Translations under genes and position numbers: made by a program
Part shown: one piece after another, positions 42,876 through 52,489 of the stretch
Layout of the letters: each line of letters begins with the position of its first letter
How positions within the stretch are numbered: position 1 is the first letter of the stretch
The notes under the pieces: model-generated
Seen by the model: the letters and a program-made list of their open reading frames with translations, nothing else
Told to the model about the DNA's origin: nothing
Databases searched by the model: none
Source of the DNA: JAJZOM01 sp046703545
GTDB lineage: Archaea > Thermoplasmatota > Thermoplasmata > Thermoplasmatales > Thermoplasmataceae
Length of the DNA stretch: 64,000 nt
Reading direction: 5' to 3'
Assembly: GCA_046703545.1 (NCBI GenBank)
Contig: JBJKSX010000053.1
Coordinates: 1 to 64,000, forward strand

Positions 42876-44495
42876 ATGCCAGACTACATAGTATCAGACA
42901 GTCTGGAGGTAGCACTCCAGAGGAATCCGCATCTCGGAACATACCTGAGTGAATACAGGATGCAGACCCAGAGGACGCCACAGTTCGTCCCGGTCCCTGA
43001 CAACTCCCTCAGGGATATGGCATCACTAGACGTCATATACCCAGTGGGTGACCCAATCTTCATCCACATTTACAGTGACAATGGAAACCTGATCTACAAG
43101 CCAATAGAGCCTGACCTCACTCCCGAAGAGATAGGATTCATGGAGCAGATACTGACCGTGATCCTGGGCTATGCAGCAGATTACCCTCCTCCGGAATCGG
43201 AAGAGGTGCTCGACCAGAATCTGGAAGAGATCTACAACAAGGCTGTCATACCGGGCTCCACAAACAAGGTAAAGACGGCATCGGTGACCATTCTGCCAGA
43301 CCTAAGGGACAAGATGCTCTACAACATCAAGAAGGATGTCATAGGGCTTGGACCCATAGAGCCGCTCATCAGGGATTCACACATTGAGGATATCAGCGGA
43401 ATTGGGGCTACGGACATATTCATAGTTCACAAGATATTCGGCACTTTGAAGACCAGAATAAGCTTTGGGGACAACGACAGGCTTTCCATTTACAGCAAGA
43501 GGCTGAGCGAGAGAGTGGGAAGGCCGGTTTCGGACAAAACCCCAATCGTTGACGCAACCCTTCCTGATGGCTCCAGGCTTTCGATCGTGTACAGCAGTGA
43601 TGTGTCCACAAGAGGGCCTAGCTTCACAATCAGGAAGTTTGCTGACATTCCCATCAGCATTGTCCAGCTTGTAAGGTTCAACACCCTCTCCGCCGAGGAG
43701 GCCGCATACCTGTGGCTGGCTCTGGAATATGGGCAGAGCGTGTTCGTCTGCGGTGAAACTGCCAGTGGAAAGACAACTGTGGTCAATGCCATGATACCGT
43801 TCATCAGGCCGGAGTCAAAGATATTCAGTGCAGAGGATACCCCGGAAGTCAGGGCACCGCAGGATGCCTGGCAGCAGCTTGTGACAAGGGAAAGGGGTGC
43901 AGAGGACAGCCGTGTAACCCTGTTCGACCTGCTTAAGACTGCCCTGAGATCAAGGCCCAACTACATCATTGTGGGAGAAATCAGGGGAGCTGAGGGATCG
44001 ATGGCATTCCAGGCAATGCAGACGGGACATCCTGTCATTTCGACGTTTCACGCTGCCTCAGTCAAGAAGATGATACAGAGGTTCACGGGAACGCCAATCA
44101 ATATACCTGTGACTTTCATGGATAACCTGAACATCGCCCTCATCCAGCAGGCAGTTTATGTCAATGGAAAATTCCTGAGGCGGACCACCAGCATCAATGA
44201 GATCGAGGGTTACTTTGAGGAACTTGGAGGAGTCTCAACAAAACAGGTCTTCCAGTGGGATGCCACCAATGACAAGCACGTATTCAGGGGACTCAACAAC
44301 AGCTACATCCTGGAGAAGAGGATTGCCCAGACAGCGGGCATGGCTGATCCAAAATCCATATACGATGAGCTGTTCAAGCGTGCCAGAATAATTGAGTGGA
44401 TGCTCCAGAACAACATAACTTCATATTACAAGGTTTTCGAACTCATAAAAACGTTCTACATCAAGGGAGAAGCAGCAATTCCAGTATTCGGGTGA
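42876..44495 (+). CDS. arlI: Archaellum motor ATPase ArlI (FlaI)
   Basis: The 539-residue protein is a secretion-type (GspE/PilT superfamily) ATPase: Walker A GETASGKTT at 293-301 (K299), the Asp box and Walker B-like IIVGEIRGAEG, and the His-box STFHAASVKK. It forms the hexamer that first builds and then turns the archaellum. GAGGT precedes the ATG. Its stop overlaps the arlJ start. Confidence 0.95.
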   Translation: MPDYIVSDSLEVALQRNPHLGTYLSEYRMQTQRTPQFVPVPDNSLRDMASLDVIYPVGDPIFIHIYSDNGNLIYKPIEPDLTPEEIGFMEQILTVILGYAADYPPPESEEVLDQNLEEIYNKAVIPGSTNKVKTASVTILPDLRDKMLYNIKKDVIGLGPIEPLIRDSHIEDISGIGATDIFIVHKIFGTLKTRISFGDNDRLSIYSKRLSERVGRPVSDKTPIVDATLPDGSRLSIVYSSDVSTRGPSFTIRKFADIPISIVQLVRFNTLSAEEAAYLWLALEYGQSVFVCGETASGKTTVVNAMIPFIRPESKIFSAEDTPEVRAPQDAWQQLVTRERGAEDSRVTLFDLLKTALRSRPNYIIVGEIRGAEGSMAFQAMQTGHPVISTFHAASVKKMIQRFTGTPINIPVTFMDNLNIALIQQAVYVNGKFLRRTTSINEIEGYFEELGGVSTKQVFQWDATNDKHVFRGLNNSYILEKRIAQTAGMADPKSIYDELFKRARIIEWMLQNNITSYYKVFELIKTFYIKGEAAIPVFG

Positions 44496-46156
44496 AAGCA
44501 GTGGCGGAAATAGGCTTCATAAGGACAATTTCGAAGATCGACTTCAAGAAGAGAGACCTTGTCATCTTCGGGGTATCCTTCGCCCTGATCATAGTGGGAA
44601 TAGTCCTTTACAACTTCACCCACACAATTTACATGGCAGGGGCGTCAGGAGTTGGCGCAGTGCTGATCCTTTTCGTGGTCCTGAAGCCAATACTGGAGCG
44701 GGATGTGCTCAAATCAGACATAAATTCAAACATCCCGTACTTCATCACCGCATTCGCAACTCTGGCTGTGAGTTCAGCAAACAGGATAGACATGCTTGAA
44801 CTTCTTGCCAAGAAGGAGAAGCTCGGCAAGATCAGGTTCGAGATGGAAAAACTGGTGAACCTGGTCAAGAACTGGAGAAGGGGGCTGTCAGAAGCAGCCA
44901 TGTTCCTGTCGGGAATGAGCCCAAGTGAAGTCTTCGAGGATTTCCTGGCAAGATTCGGCCACGCAATAGACAGCGGCCAGGACTTTGAGGAGTTTGTAAA
45001 CAACGAGGCAGACACCGTTATGAACAACTTTGAAACCACCTACATTTCTGCCCTTTACACCTTTGACCTCTACAAGGACCTTTATGTCTCCCTGCTCCTT
45101 TCATTCGCTTTCCTCATCACCTTCGTGATGATAATGCCCATACTCATCAGCATCAACATGATACAGGTGCTCTCCATGAGCATGCTCACGATCATACTGG
45201 GTGAAATGATGCTAGTTTACGGCATCAAGGTTGTTCTTCCAAATGATCCCATATGGCACGACACAGGAATCAAGACACCCCTCCAGCTGAAGATAAGGAA
45301 ATACATGATCATGGCAGTGGTCAGCTGTGTTGCCCTAACCGGAATCTCGATTGGAATGCAGCTCTACAACATTCTGCCGTTCTACTTCGTGATTGCAATA
45401 GTGATCACGCCCCTTTTTGTGCCGGGTTACGTGGGCTCTAAGGCTGAGAAGATGGTTGCAAAGAAGGATGAGATGTTCGGAAGCTTCATAAGGTCCCTGG
45501 CAGGATCCGCAGCAGCCAGGGGAAACATGATCATAGAGGCCCTGAAAGCAATTGTGCTGCACGATTTTGGAACGCTCACCAGTGATATCAGGTCGCTTTA
45601 CAGGAGGCTTGCGTACAGGATCAACAACGGTGCCGCATGGAGGAATTTCAGCGCAGATACCGGCTCACACCTTATAGAGGTCTTCTCTGAGAGTTTTGTT
45701 GAGAGCGTGGATCTGGGTGCAGATGCTGACAAGGCGGGGATGGTCGTCGCAGACAATTTTGACAAGGTCATCAGGCTCAGGAAGAGAAGGCACGCTTCGG
45801 TTTCCAGCTATGTGGGAGTCCTGTATGGTATCACCGGAGGTCTTGCGTTTTCACTGGCCATTGCCTATGGTGTCCTGCAGATCATAAACAAGGTTTTCAG
45901 CACATTCAACGTATCCTCACTGAACTCATTCGGCATTTTCGTTGCCCAGCCAAGTTCGTCCATGTTTTTGATCGAGGCATTCGTCATTGCCATACTTATG
46001 GTTCACTCCTTCATAGCAGGGACCGCTCTCAAGGTTGCGGACGGCGGAAAAATATCCCACAGCCTCCACCATTTCGTCACAATGGTCTGGATTGTCACAG
46101 GTGTCATGTATGGGACCCTGAAAGTGGTGAACCTTATCCTGGGCGGCCCAATCTGA
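44492..46156 (+). CDS. arlJ: Archaellum membrane platform protein ArlJ (FlaJ)
   Basis: The open frame extends back to 44396 inside arlI, but the coupled GTG at 44492 (GTGA overlap with the arlI stop) gives a normal ArlJ of 554 residues. It has about nine membrane helices in two T2SS-F-like halves separated by large cytoplasmic loops rich in charged residues. It is the only integral membrane part of the motor and ends the operon. Confidence 0.93.
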   Translation: MKAVAEIGFIRTISKIDFKKRDLVIFGVSFALIIVGIVLYNFTHTIYMAGASGVGAVLILFVVLKPILERDVLKSDINSNIPYFITAFATLAVSSANRIDMLELLAKKEKLGKIRFEMEKLVNLVKNWRRGLSEAAMFLSGMSPSEVFEDFLARFGHAIDSGQDFEEFVNNEADTVMNNFETTYISALYTFDLYKDLYVSLLLSFAFLITFVMIMPILISINMIQVLSMSMLTIILGEMMLVYGIKVVLPNDPIWHDTGIKTPLQLKIRKYMIMAVVSCVALTGISIGMQLYNILPFYFVIAIVITPLFVPGYVGSKAEKMVAKKDEMFGSFIRSLAGSAAARGNMIIEALKAIVLHDFGTLTSDIRSLYRRLAYRINNGAAWRNFSADTGSHLIEVFSESFVESVDLGADADKAGMVVADNFDKVIRLRKRRHASVSSYVGVLYGITGGLAFSLAIAYGVLQIINKVFSTFNVSSLNSFGIFVAQPSSSMFLIEAFVIAILMVHSFIAGTALKVADGGKISHSLHHFVTMVWIVTGVMYGTLKVVNLILGGPI

Positions 46157-46174
46157 AATCCAGCCTCCTTTCTA

Positions 46175-46192
46175 TTGGATAAGCATAATATA
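46175..46192 (+). promoter_or_regulatory. Promoter element shared with 50815-50832
   Basis: TTGGATAAGCATAATATA matches 17 of 18 bases of the site at 50815-50832. Its TATA part is centred 25 bp before the ATG at 46215, fitting a leaderless transcript for the helical-repeat protein. Confidence 0.5.
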
Positions 46193-46214
46193 CATTTTGC
46201 CATCTAGAGAGAAG

Positions 46215-49200
46215 ATGGCTGAAGCCATATCCATTCGGAAAGCTGTCAGGAGACTTGCTTCGTCTGCTGAGAGATTAAAGGCTGCAGATGAACAATCACT
46301 GGAGTCTGCCCTCCACGAATTTCACCTGATTCTCAAGGAAATAGAGGAAAACTGGGTACCTGGTGAACTTTCGGGAGAGGATGAGAGCATCATTGAGATA
46401 TATAGGAGCCTTGAGGTACTCAGAGATGTTGATGCAAAGGCATACAGCAAGGAACTGGACCTGGCCCTTTCATTTATCACCAATTCACCAGACATATGGG
46501 GGCTCAAGCTGAGGGAACTCAACAGTTCGGACAGGTACGAGTCGATCCTCGAGCTTCTTTCGGAAGAGAGATCCTTCACCCTGGATGAAGATGCCCTCGA
46601 AATCCTGTTCCGTGCCTCCAGGTCCCTGAACCGGTTTGAGACTGCAGCCATTTACCTGTCCGGAAGGGACATTTTCTATGAGCCCATTTTCAGGGCACTC
46701 GTGGACAGTGGGGAGACAAACAAGAAAAGCAGGATTCTGGAGAATTTCAATTCCAGCCACAATGATGAAGCCGCCTACGCTTTCCTCAACCTTCTGAAAT
46801 ATGAGAAGAATGACATGTGGGCAAGGCTGAGGATCCTGGAACTGCTTGAAAAGAAGAGCCGTGGAGACCTGATCGAGGAGATTGAGAACTTCCCGTTCGA
46901 CAACGTCTCCGATCTTCAGGATTTCAGGAATCTTGGCTATCTGCTGATGAGGAACCGCCTGCCGGAGACCACAGTAAAAATGGCCTCCAGCGGCCTGAAG
47001 ATGTTTCCGGATGACTATGAGCTTCTGAAGATCAAGGCGGAGGCTCTGCGTGAACAGGGTGAGAAAGTTGAGTCCTACGAGATTTTCAAGCAGCTGGCGC
47101 TCAGGGACAATTCTGATCTTAGCGTCATAAAGAGTGCCATTTCCCTCTCACTTGAACAGAAACTGTTTGAGGAGTGCCACCAGCTCATAGAGACATACCC
47201 GGATTCAAAAAAGGACCCAAATGTCATGGCACAGAAAGTGGAATGCGAACTTCAGATGTCGAAATTCACGGAGGCCCTGAGAGACCTTGACCAGGCGCTC
47301 CAGGAAAGCAGCGGCCACAGCCAGCTGATTGAACTCAAGCTCAAGACCCTCATCAAGCTGAACAAGGAGAGCGAGGCATTCAACCTTGCAAGGGAAGTGA
47401 TGGAAAAAGACCCTGAGAACGAGGAAGCTTCGTCATATGCCATGAACTGGCTTTACAAGCGGGGAGAATTCAACAAAATAGTGGACCTGTGCGAGGACAG
47501 TGAGATTCTGAAACACAATTTCAGGCCTTTATTTGTGGCCTGCAAGATCCTTGAGGATGACATCAAGGATGCCAGGAAAGAGCTCCAGGAAGCTCCTGAA
47601 CTCCTTAATGCGCCCAAGGTCGTGGACGCGATTTTCTACAATGTGCGTGAAGATGATGACCTCAGCAGGTTCGATTCAATATATGCCGAACTGAAGGATA
47701 AGAAACCCTACTACAGCATAGTTTCTGCAAGAATCCGCGGAATAAGGCCCCGCCTGGAGGCCATCCCTGATGAAGTGATACAAGAGAATGAATCACAGGC
47801 AGTGGCCTATGTGATTTCACATGAGTATTACTCTTCCAGGATGCCCGAGGTTCCGGACCGCATCAGGAGCATGCTTTACCAGCCATCCTTCAAGGAGATA
47901 CGTGCCCTGCTTGAATTCCTGACTTACATTTATGAGGGAAAAATATCGGAGGATGTGGTGGACTCCTCCAGATACCTGTTCCCACTGACTGAGGCGCTGA
48001 TAAAACTTGAAATGCTCGACAAGGCAGAAAACCAGCTGGAAAGGAGCATACACAGGGATAACGACCCATTTTACCGGTACAGCCTAGCCCTGATAGATTT
48101 CCACCGCGGAGATTACAACTCATCGAGGAAATATGTGGAGAATGCCATTGACGATTTGAAGAATGCAGATTTCCTCAAACTCGCCCTCAATATTGCAGTC
48201 CTCACGGATGATTCCAAGGATTTCAGGTACTACCTTGATGAGATTGTCGAGATGAAGCTCATCGACACTTTTGATTTCTCGGAGCTGTACAACAACATCT
48301 CCTCCAATTCCCTCTGGGATATTGCATCCATACTTGTTGGGATCGAGGCCGATGCAAACATAAGCAATCCCTGGATTGCCCGCGTGAAAAGGGATATGGC
48401 GATGCAGTCAAAGGATTACTCCCGGGCACTTGATTCCTCCTCTGTGCTTTTCTCAACAAACCAGTATTTGGAAGCGGATGTTAAGCGCCACATTGACATC
48501 CTGGACAGGTTGGGGAAAACTCAGGAGATCATAAACTTCCTCCTGGACATAGAGACCGACAATTCATCAACTTGGCTTGAAAAGATCATTGGAGATGCCT
48601 ATTTCAGGGCGTCAAAGTACAATGACTCCCTGGAACACTACAGCAGGGCGATTGAATTGGGAAGTGATCCAATGGCCCTAGACAATTATGCGGATGCACT
48701 CATGGAGTCGGGCAGGTATGATGATGCTTCCGAACTTATAGAAAAGGCAAACAACAAACTCCTGCAGCTGAAGCTTTATGGGAAGACCTCCAACATAAGG
48801 GCCGCAATTGACCTTCTCAACAGCCTCACTTTCAAGCAGGATGAAGACCAGGACATCGTGAGGTATGCGGCAGACAATCTCTGGTACAATACCGACATCA
48901 GGGACCTGGTCATCAGCCTGTACAAGAAGGAGGGCTACACCTGGCTTGGAAAGCTGATAGCCATCAAGACATTCGAGAACAAGGACACAAAACTCTCTCT
49001 TGAAGTGGCAAAGAACCTAAACAAGAACAGCCCGGATGATCTTGAGATCGTGGGGCTTTACTCCAACCTGCTGATCAGGGCAGGAGAGAGGGAAGACGCC
49101 ATACAGCTACTTCTTGACAGCATGAAATACTGCGGAGATTTCACAAAATGCATGGATCTCACGAACACCCTTCTCAGGCTCTACTATGAAGACAGGGACT

Positions 49201-49913
49201 ATGATTCCGTCATAAAATTCTACGAAACCAACCCGAAGTTTGTTGATGAAAGAAGCCTGCAGTATGTGATCAGGAGCTACATGGAGGCGGACAACTTTGA
49301 CATGGCAGAGAAACTCATGAGCAGGTATGAAGGAACCCTGCTGTCCAAGGATATACACAGTGAACTGCGCGAAGACCTGAAAACAAAGAAAGAATTCATG
49401 GAGACCATCTTCTATGTGAGCAGGCTCCTGAAAGTTGAATACAAGATCGGGAAGAAATTCGACAGGAAGGAGGCATTCTACAAGGCCGACATACCTATCG
49501 AGCAGATAGAGTCTGTTTACCAGTTCCTCAACAGCAGGGACTTCTACTTCGACGTGAACGAGGAAAAATATGAGATACTCACCAGGGATGTGATCCAGAA
49601 GGCTGTTAAGGGAGCCAACATGGAGTCCATCGGTGACCTGACCATTGCAGCCATATTCAACAACCTTGACAGGAAGGACCCCATAATTGCCAGGAATGTG
49701 TACATCTACATCAAGGACCAGCTGGATGTTGCAAGGAGGCCGAAACTGAAGGACGATTCCCTGCTCAAACTTCTCAGAATTGCCCTGAGGGAAAACATCA
49801 AGCAGGAACCTCTGCATATTGCCTTCTACCTGAAGATCGGGATTTCAGAGGCGCTGGAAGTCATGACTCTGATGGAGTACATGTCCAAGATGAACCGTGA
49901 AGGAGATATCTGA
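46215..49913 (+). CDS. Giant TPR-like helical-repeat protein
   Basis: The frame is open from a TTG at 46197, but the TATA box at about 46186-46193 points to the ATG at 46215, giving 1232 residues. The protein is soluble, highly charged and helical throughout, with repeated TPR-like pairs of helices (for example FPDDYELLKIKAEALREQGE, AYFRASKYNDSLEHYSRAIE, NYADALMESGRYDDASELI). I see no enzymatic domain or membrane helix. The C-terminal ~200 residues (after 'GTLLSKDIHSEL') look less repetitive. It follows the archaellum operon by 58 bp and is followed with no gap by an M50 protease gene, so it may be a scaffold for that protease. Function unknown. Confidence 0.75.
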   Translation: MAEAISIRKAVRRLASSAERLKAADEQSLESALHEFHLILKEIEENWVPGELSGEDESIIEIYRSLEVLRDVDAKAYSKELDLALSFITNSPDIWGLKLRELNSSDRYESILELLSEERSFTLDEDALEILFRASRSLNRFETAAIYLSGRDIFYEPIFRALVDSGETNKKSRILENFNSSHNDEAAYAFLNLLKYEKNDMWARLRILELLEKKSRGDLIEEIENFPFDNVSDLQDFRNLGYLLMRNRLPETTVKMASSGLKMFPDDYELLKIKAEALREQGEKVESYEIFKQLALRDNSDLSVIKSAISLSLEQKLFEECHQLIETYPDSKKDPNVMAQKVECELQMSKFTEALRDLDQALQESSGHSQLIELKLKTLIKLNKESEAFNLAREVMEKDPENEEASSYAMNWLYKRGEFNKIVDLCEDSEILKHNFRPLFVACKILEDDIKDARKELQEAPELLNAPKVVDAIFYNVREDDDLSRFDSIYAELKDKKPYYSIVSARIRGIRPRLEAIPDEVIQENESQAVAYVISHEYYSSRMPEVPDRIRSMLYQPSFKEIRALLEFLTYIYEGKISEDVVDSSRYLFPLTEALIKLEMLDKAENQLERSIHRDNDPFYRYSLALIDFHRGDYNSSRKYVENAIDDLKNADFLKLALNIAVLTDDSKDFRYYLDEIVEMKLIDTFDFSELYNNISSNSLWDIASILVGIEADANISNPWIARVKRDMAMQSKDYSRALDSSSVLFSTNQYLEADVKRHIDILDRLGKTQEIINFLLDIETDNSSTWLEKIIGDAYFRASKYNDSLEHYSRAIELGSDPMALDNYADALMESGRYDDASELIEKANNKLLQLKLYGKTSNIRAAIDLLNSLTFKQDEDQDIVRYAADNLWYNTDIRDLVISLYKKEGYTWLGKLIAIKTFENKDTKLSLEVAKNLNKNSPDDLEIVGLYSNLLIRAGEREDAIQLLLDSMKYCGDFTKCMDLTNTLLRLYYEDRDYDSVIKFYETNPKFVDERSLQYVIRSYMEADNFDMAEKLMSRYEGTLLSKDIHSELREDLKTKKEFMETIFYVSRLLKVEYKIGKKFDRKEAFYKADIPIEQIESVYQFLNSRDFYFDVNEEKYEILTRDVIQKAVKGANMESIGDLTIAAIFNNLDRKDPIIARNVYIYIKDQLDVARRPKLKDDSLLKLLRIALRENIKQEPLHIAFYLKIGISEALEVMTLMEYMSKMNREGDI

Positions 49914-50528
49914 TTGGCTATCTTTGGCTACAACCGCTATCTCAGGGAAATCCAGGACATAGTAATCGCCGTTCTGGCCCTGACTTTTGCATTCACCATA
50001 TCCACTCTTTCCAGACATGGCTTCAATGTTTCACCCGGATTTGCATTGTTTGTGGTTCTTCTGAGCCTGGCGGCGGTCTGTCTGGGCTTTCTGCTTCATG
50101 AGCTGGCCCACAGGCAGGTAGCAAGAAAATACGGTGGCTTTGCAGAATTCCGCGTCTGGCCCATGGGCCTTCTCGGAGGGCTCATGCTGTCGTTCCTCGG
50201 TTTCGTGCTTGCAGCTCCAGGCGCGGTGTACATGTCAGGAATCTATGGAAACGACAGGGTGGGAAAGACTGCACTCGCAGGGCCGGCCACAAATATAGTG
50301 CTGGGTGTGGTTTTCATGGCTGCGGGCTATGCTGCCCTTGGAGGATTCTGGGGTGTCGTTTTTGGTTACCTCGCACAGGTAAACCTCTACCTGGGAGCAT
50401 TCAACCTTGTCCCTTTCCCGCCCCTGGATGGGCAGAAGGTCATGGCCTGGGACATGAGAAACTTCGTGATAGTCTTCATACTGGCCATATTCCTTGCCAT
50501 AATGTCCTTCATAATTTTTGGATATTAA
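49914..50528 (+). CDS. M50 site-2-type membrane metalloprotease
   Basis: The 204-residue protein has five to six membrane helices, the zinc motif HELAH at 62-66 and the NLVPFPPLDGQKV motif in the later helix that supplies the third ligand (Asp). It lacks PDZ or CBS domains and so is a minimal M50 enzyme, cutting membrane-embedded substrates. The start is a TTG directly after the stop of the helical-repeat gene, with GAAGGAG 8 nt before it, so it depends on that gene for expression. The stop overlaps the convergent gene by 4 bp. Confidence 0.82.
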   Translation: MAIFGYNRYLREIQDIVIAVLALTFAFTISTLSRHGFNVSPGFALFVVLLSLAAVCLGFLLHELAHRQVARKYGGFAEFRVWPMGLLGGLMLSFLGFVLAAPGAVYMSGIYGNDRVGKTALAGPATNIVLGVVFMAAGYAALGGFWGVVFGYLAQVNLYLGAFNLVPFPPLDGQKVMAWDMRNFVIVFILAIFLAIMSFIIFGY

Positions 50529-50800
50529 TGAAGGCCGGGAATATTGCCGCCGTCTGCAGGGGTCAAGAAAAATATGGTGCTCTCTCCCACCTCGATCCTG
50601 TATGGTATCGTGAAATTGAAGGACTTGCCGTCCAGTTCCATCACAGCATCCTTTGACTGCGAAAGGTGTTCCCACAGGCCAGGGGAAGGCTTTGTTATTA
50701 CAGCTATGTACTGGGGATTTTCCGAAGCCAGGAACCATTTGTCAACGGGATAGCCCTTTCTTTTGCCTTCCTGGGTTGAAACAACGCTGATTGTGACCAT
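50525..50800 (-). CDS. Small conserved-looking soluble protein, unknown function
   Basis: I start at the ATG at 50800 because a minus-strand TATA (TATATAATG, about 28 bp upstream) fits it; a GTG at 50809 is possible. The 91-residue product (MVTISVVSTQEGKRKGYPVD..., ending ...FFLTPADGGNIPGLH) is beta-rich, soluble and has no motif I recognise. It is convergent with the M50 gene and divergent from the zinc-ribbon gene. Confidence 0.6.
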   Translation of the reverse strand: MVTISVVSTQEGKRKGYPVDKWFLASENPQYIAVITKPSPGLWEHLSQSKDAVMELDGKSFNFTIPYRIEVGESTIFFLTPADGGNIPGLH

Positions 50801-50814
50801 GATAAGCACGTGAT

Positions 50815-50832
50815 TTGGATAAGCATTATATA
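50815..50832. promoter_or_regulatory. Shared promoter element between divergent genes
   Basis: TTGGATAAGCATTATATA repeats the element at 46175-46192. In plus orientation it would start transcription near 50855 and give the zinc-ribbon/EF-1beta transcript a leader of about 50 nt, which agrees with the GAGG ribosome site there. Its TATA core read on the minus strand also fits the gene starting at 50800. Confidence 0.45.
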
Positions 50833-50905
50833 TTTTCCAGAAATTTCGTGAAGTCTTTATTAGGGGAAACCTTAGGGATAACTGGGATTCCCCCCGAAGA
50901 GGATA

Positions 50906-51082
50906 ATGGTAGAAATGAGATACAAGGAAAATTGCACGTCCTGTGGTATAGGACTTGTCCAGACAGGCTACTCAATATTTGAATGCCCACAGTGCGGGGA
51001 CGAGCTTATCGGCCGCTGCAAGGACTGCAGAGAGCACTCCACGAAGTATGACTGCCCCAAGTGCGGGTTCCAGGGACCGTAA
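50906..51082 (+). CDS. Zinc-ribbon microprotein (HVO_2753-like)
   Basis: A 58-residue protein with two zinc-finger units: CTSCG ... CPQCG and CKDC ... CPKCGFQGP. The CPxCGFQGP ending and the position directly before the EF-1beta gene match the small archaeal family that includes Haloferax HVO_2753, which is needed for normal swarming and biofilm formation. The ATG follows GAGG by 3-4 nt; a second in-frame ATG lies three codons on. EF-1beta starts 10 bp after its stop. Confidence 0.85.
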   Translation: MVEMRYKENCTSCGIGLVQTGYSIFECPQCGDELIGRCKDCREHSTKYDCPKCGFQGP

Positions 51083-51092
51083 AGTGGTGTAA

Positions 51093-51359
51093 ATGGGAGA
51101 CGTCGCTGTATCACTGAAAATTCTTCCAACTGATGTTGAACTTGACGCCGAAGAATTGAAGAACAAGATCACGGAAGCTGTGAAACCCATCTGCGAAGTC
51201 AATAAGGTGGAACTTCATGAGATAGGGTTTGGGCTCAAGGCCATAAAGCTCCAGGTCATAGTGCCCGATGAGGAAGGGAAGATTGACAAGGTCGAGCAGA
51301 CCATATCCTCAATAGAGGGCGTCGGCCAGGTCGACACAGAGGAAGTAACCCTGGTCTGA
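51093..51359 (+). CDS. Translation elongation factor 1-beta (guanine exchange factor)
   Basis: The 88-residue protein has archaeal aEF-1beta size and sequence: MGDVAVSLKILPTDVELD, HEIGFGLKAIKLQVIVPDEEG and the end IEGVGQVDTEEVTLV. It exchanges GDP for GTP on EF-1alpha. It is co-transcribed with the zinc-ribbon gene, and the GT2 gene begins 2 bp after its stop. Confidence 0.93.
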   Translation: MGDVAVSLKILPTDVELDAEELKNKITEAVKPICEVNKVELHEIGFGLKAIKLQVIVPDEEGKIDKVEQTISSIEGVGQVDTEEVTLV

Positions 51360-51361
51360 GA

Positions 51362-52444
51362 ATGTTTTTCGCTCTGTTCCACAACATTCCATTTGATTTT
51401 TTAATAGCTTTTCTCACACTGATTTTTCTTGGCCTCACATACATTGCATCGGTGAGGTCAGATAATGATGAATACGATGATTACCAGGATGCTTCTGTTC
51501 TTGTAATAGTCCCATGCAGGGGCCGCGACTACTCGCTGGAAGAAAACCTGACAAGCATTCGGAAACAGAACTATGGCAAATACAGGGTCCTTGCCGTGGT
51601 TGATTCAGAGGACGATGAAGCAATCCCTTCCATCAAAAAGGCCGGGCTAAATTACATCATTTCCGAAAATGGCTGCAGCAGATGCAGCGGCAAAGTCAGG
51701 GCCATTGCAACTGCTTTCGAGCAGAATGGGGATCACGACATATATGTGATTGCCGATTCAGACATACTTGTGAAGGAGGACTGGCTGACAAAGCTCGTGT
51801 CACCATTCAAGTCTGAACGGATAGGCATTTCCACCACATTCCCTTACTTCAGGCCGGTTGGAGGGTTCTGGTCCAGAGTGAAGCTCGTATGGGGCTTTGT
51901 GGGCCTCGGGATGATGGAGTCCAAACTGACAAGATTTGGCTGGGGAGGTTCACTGGCATTCCGGAAGGAACTTCTCCAGGGCGAGAATTTTGAATTCTTC
52001 AAATCCTATGTTTCGGATGACATAGCACTGACAAAAACCTGCAAGAAACTGGGCTACAGCCTGGCTTACGTGCGGGAAGCCATGCCGGTCATCAATTCCC
52101 CTGATGATTTTGGCACTTTCATGGAGTGGGCAAACAGGCAAACCGCACTTTCTGTTTATGCCACAAAGAATATCCTTGCATATGGGCTCATTTTTTATGG
52201 CGCCCAGGTGCTCCTTTTCCTTTCTTCCATAGCGCTGGGCATCTTTGCAAGCCCGATTTTCTTCATCTTCCTTCTGCCAACCCTTATAAACAGCGCACGG
52301 GCTGTCTCAAGGGCAGGAAGATGGCCCATATGGTCATTCTCCATTAGTGTGATCATTCCCTTCCTTTACTTCTACAACCTGCTTAAAGCGGGAAGGATGG
52401 AGAACATAGAGTGGAGAGGGAGGGAGTATTCCCTCAAGGAATAA
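51362..52444 (+). CDS. Family 2 glycosyltransferase, membrane-bound
   Basis: The 360-residue protein starts with a membrane helix (about 6-27), then a GT-A domain: VLVIVPCRGRDYSLEENLTSIRKQNY, the nucleotide-sugar/metal motif DSD in VIADSDILVKEDW (about 138-140), the acceptor region GWGGSLAFRKEL, the ED-like acid in YVSDDIALTK and QTAL in NRQTALSVY. Two or three further helices end it. This layout is that of ceramide glucosyltransferase/HpnI-like enzymes that add sugars to lipids on the cytoplasmic face. A role in glycolipid or lipid-linked glycan synthesis is likely. Confidence 0.87.
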   Translation: MFFALFHNIPFDFLIAFLTLIFLGLTYIASVRSDNDEYDDYQDASVLVIVPCRGRDYSLEENLTSIRKQNYGKYRVLAVVDSEDDEAIPSIKKAGLNYIISENGCSRCSGKVRAIATAFEQNGDHDIYVIADSDILVKEDWLTKLVSPFKSERIGISTTFPYFRPVGGFWSRVKLVWGFVGLGMMESKLTRFGWGGSLAFRKELLQGENFEFFKSYVSDDIALTKTCKKLGYSLAYVREAMPVINSPDDFGTFMEWANRQTALSVYATKNILAYGLIFYGAQVLLFLSSIALGIFASPIFFIFLLPTLINSARAVSRAGRWPIWSFSISVIIPFLYFYNLLKAGRMENIEWRGREYSLKE

Positions 52445-52489
52445 GCTGGGTAAATTCATATACGACCAAACAATGAAAAAACGGTAAAT

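Noticed and set aside
44396..44491. N-terminal extension of arlJ inside arlI
   Set aside because: It lies wholly within arlI and lacks similarity to ArlJ; the GTG at 44492 is coupled to the arlI stop.
49107..49817. 236-residue open frame opposite the helical-repeat gene
   Set aside because: The long frame results from biased codons on the other strand; there is no promoter or domain, while the sense frame continues a clear repeat pattern.
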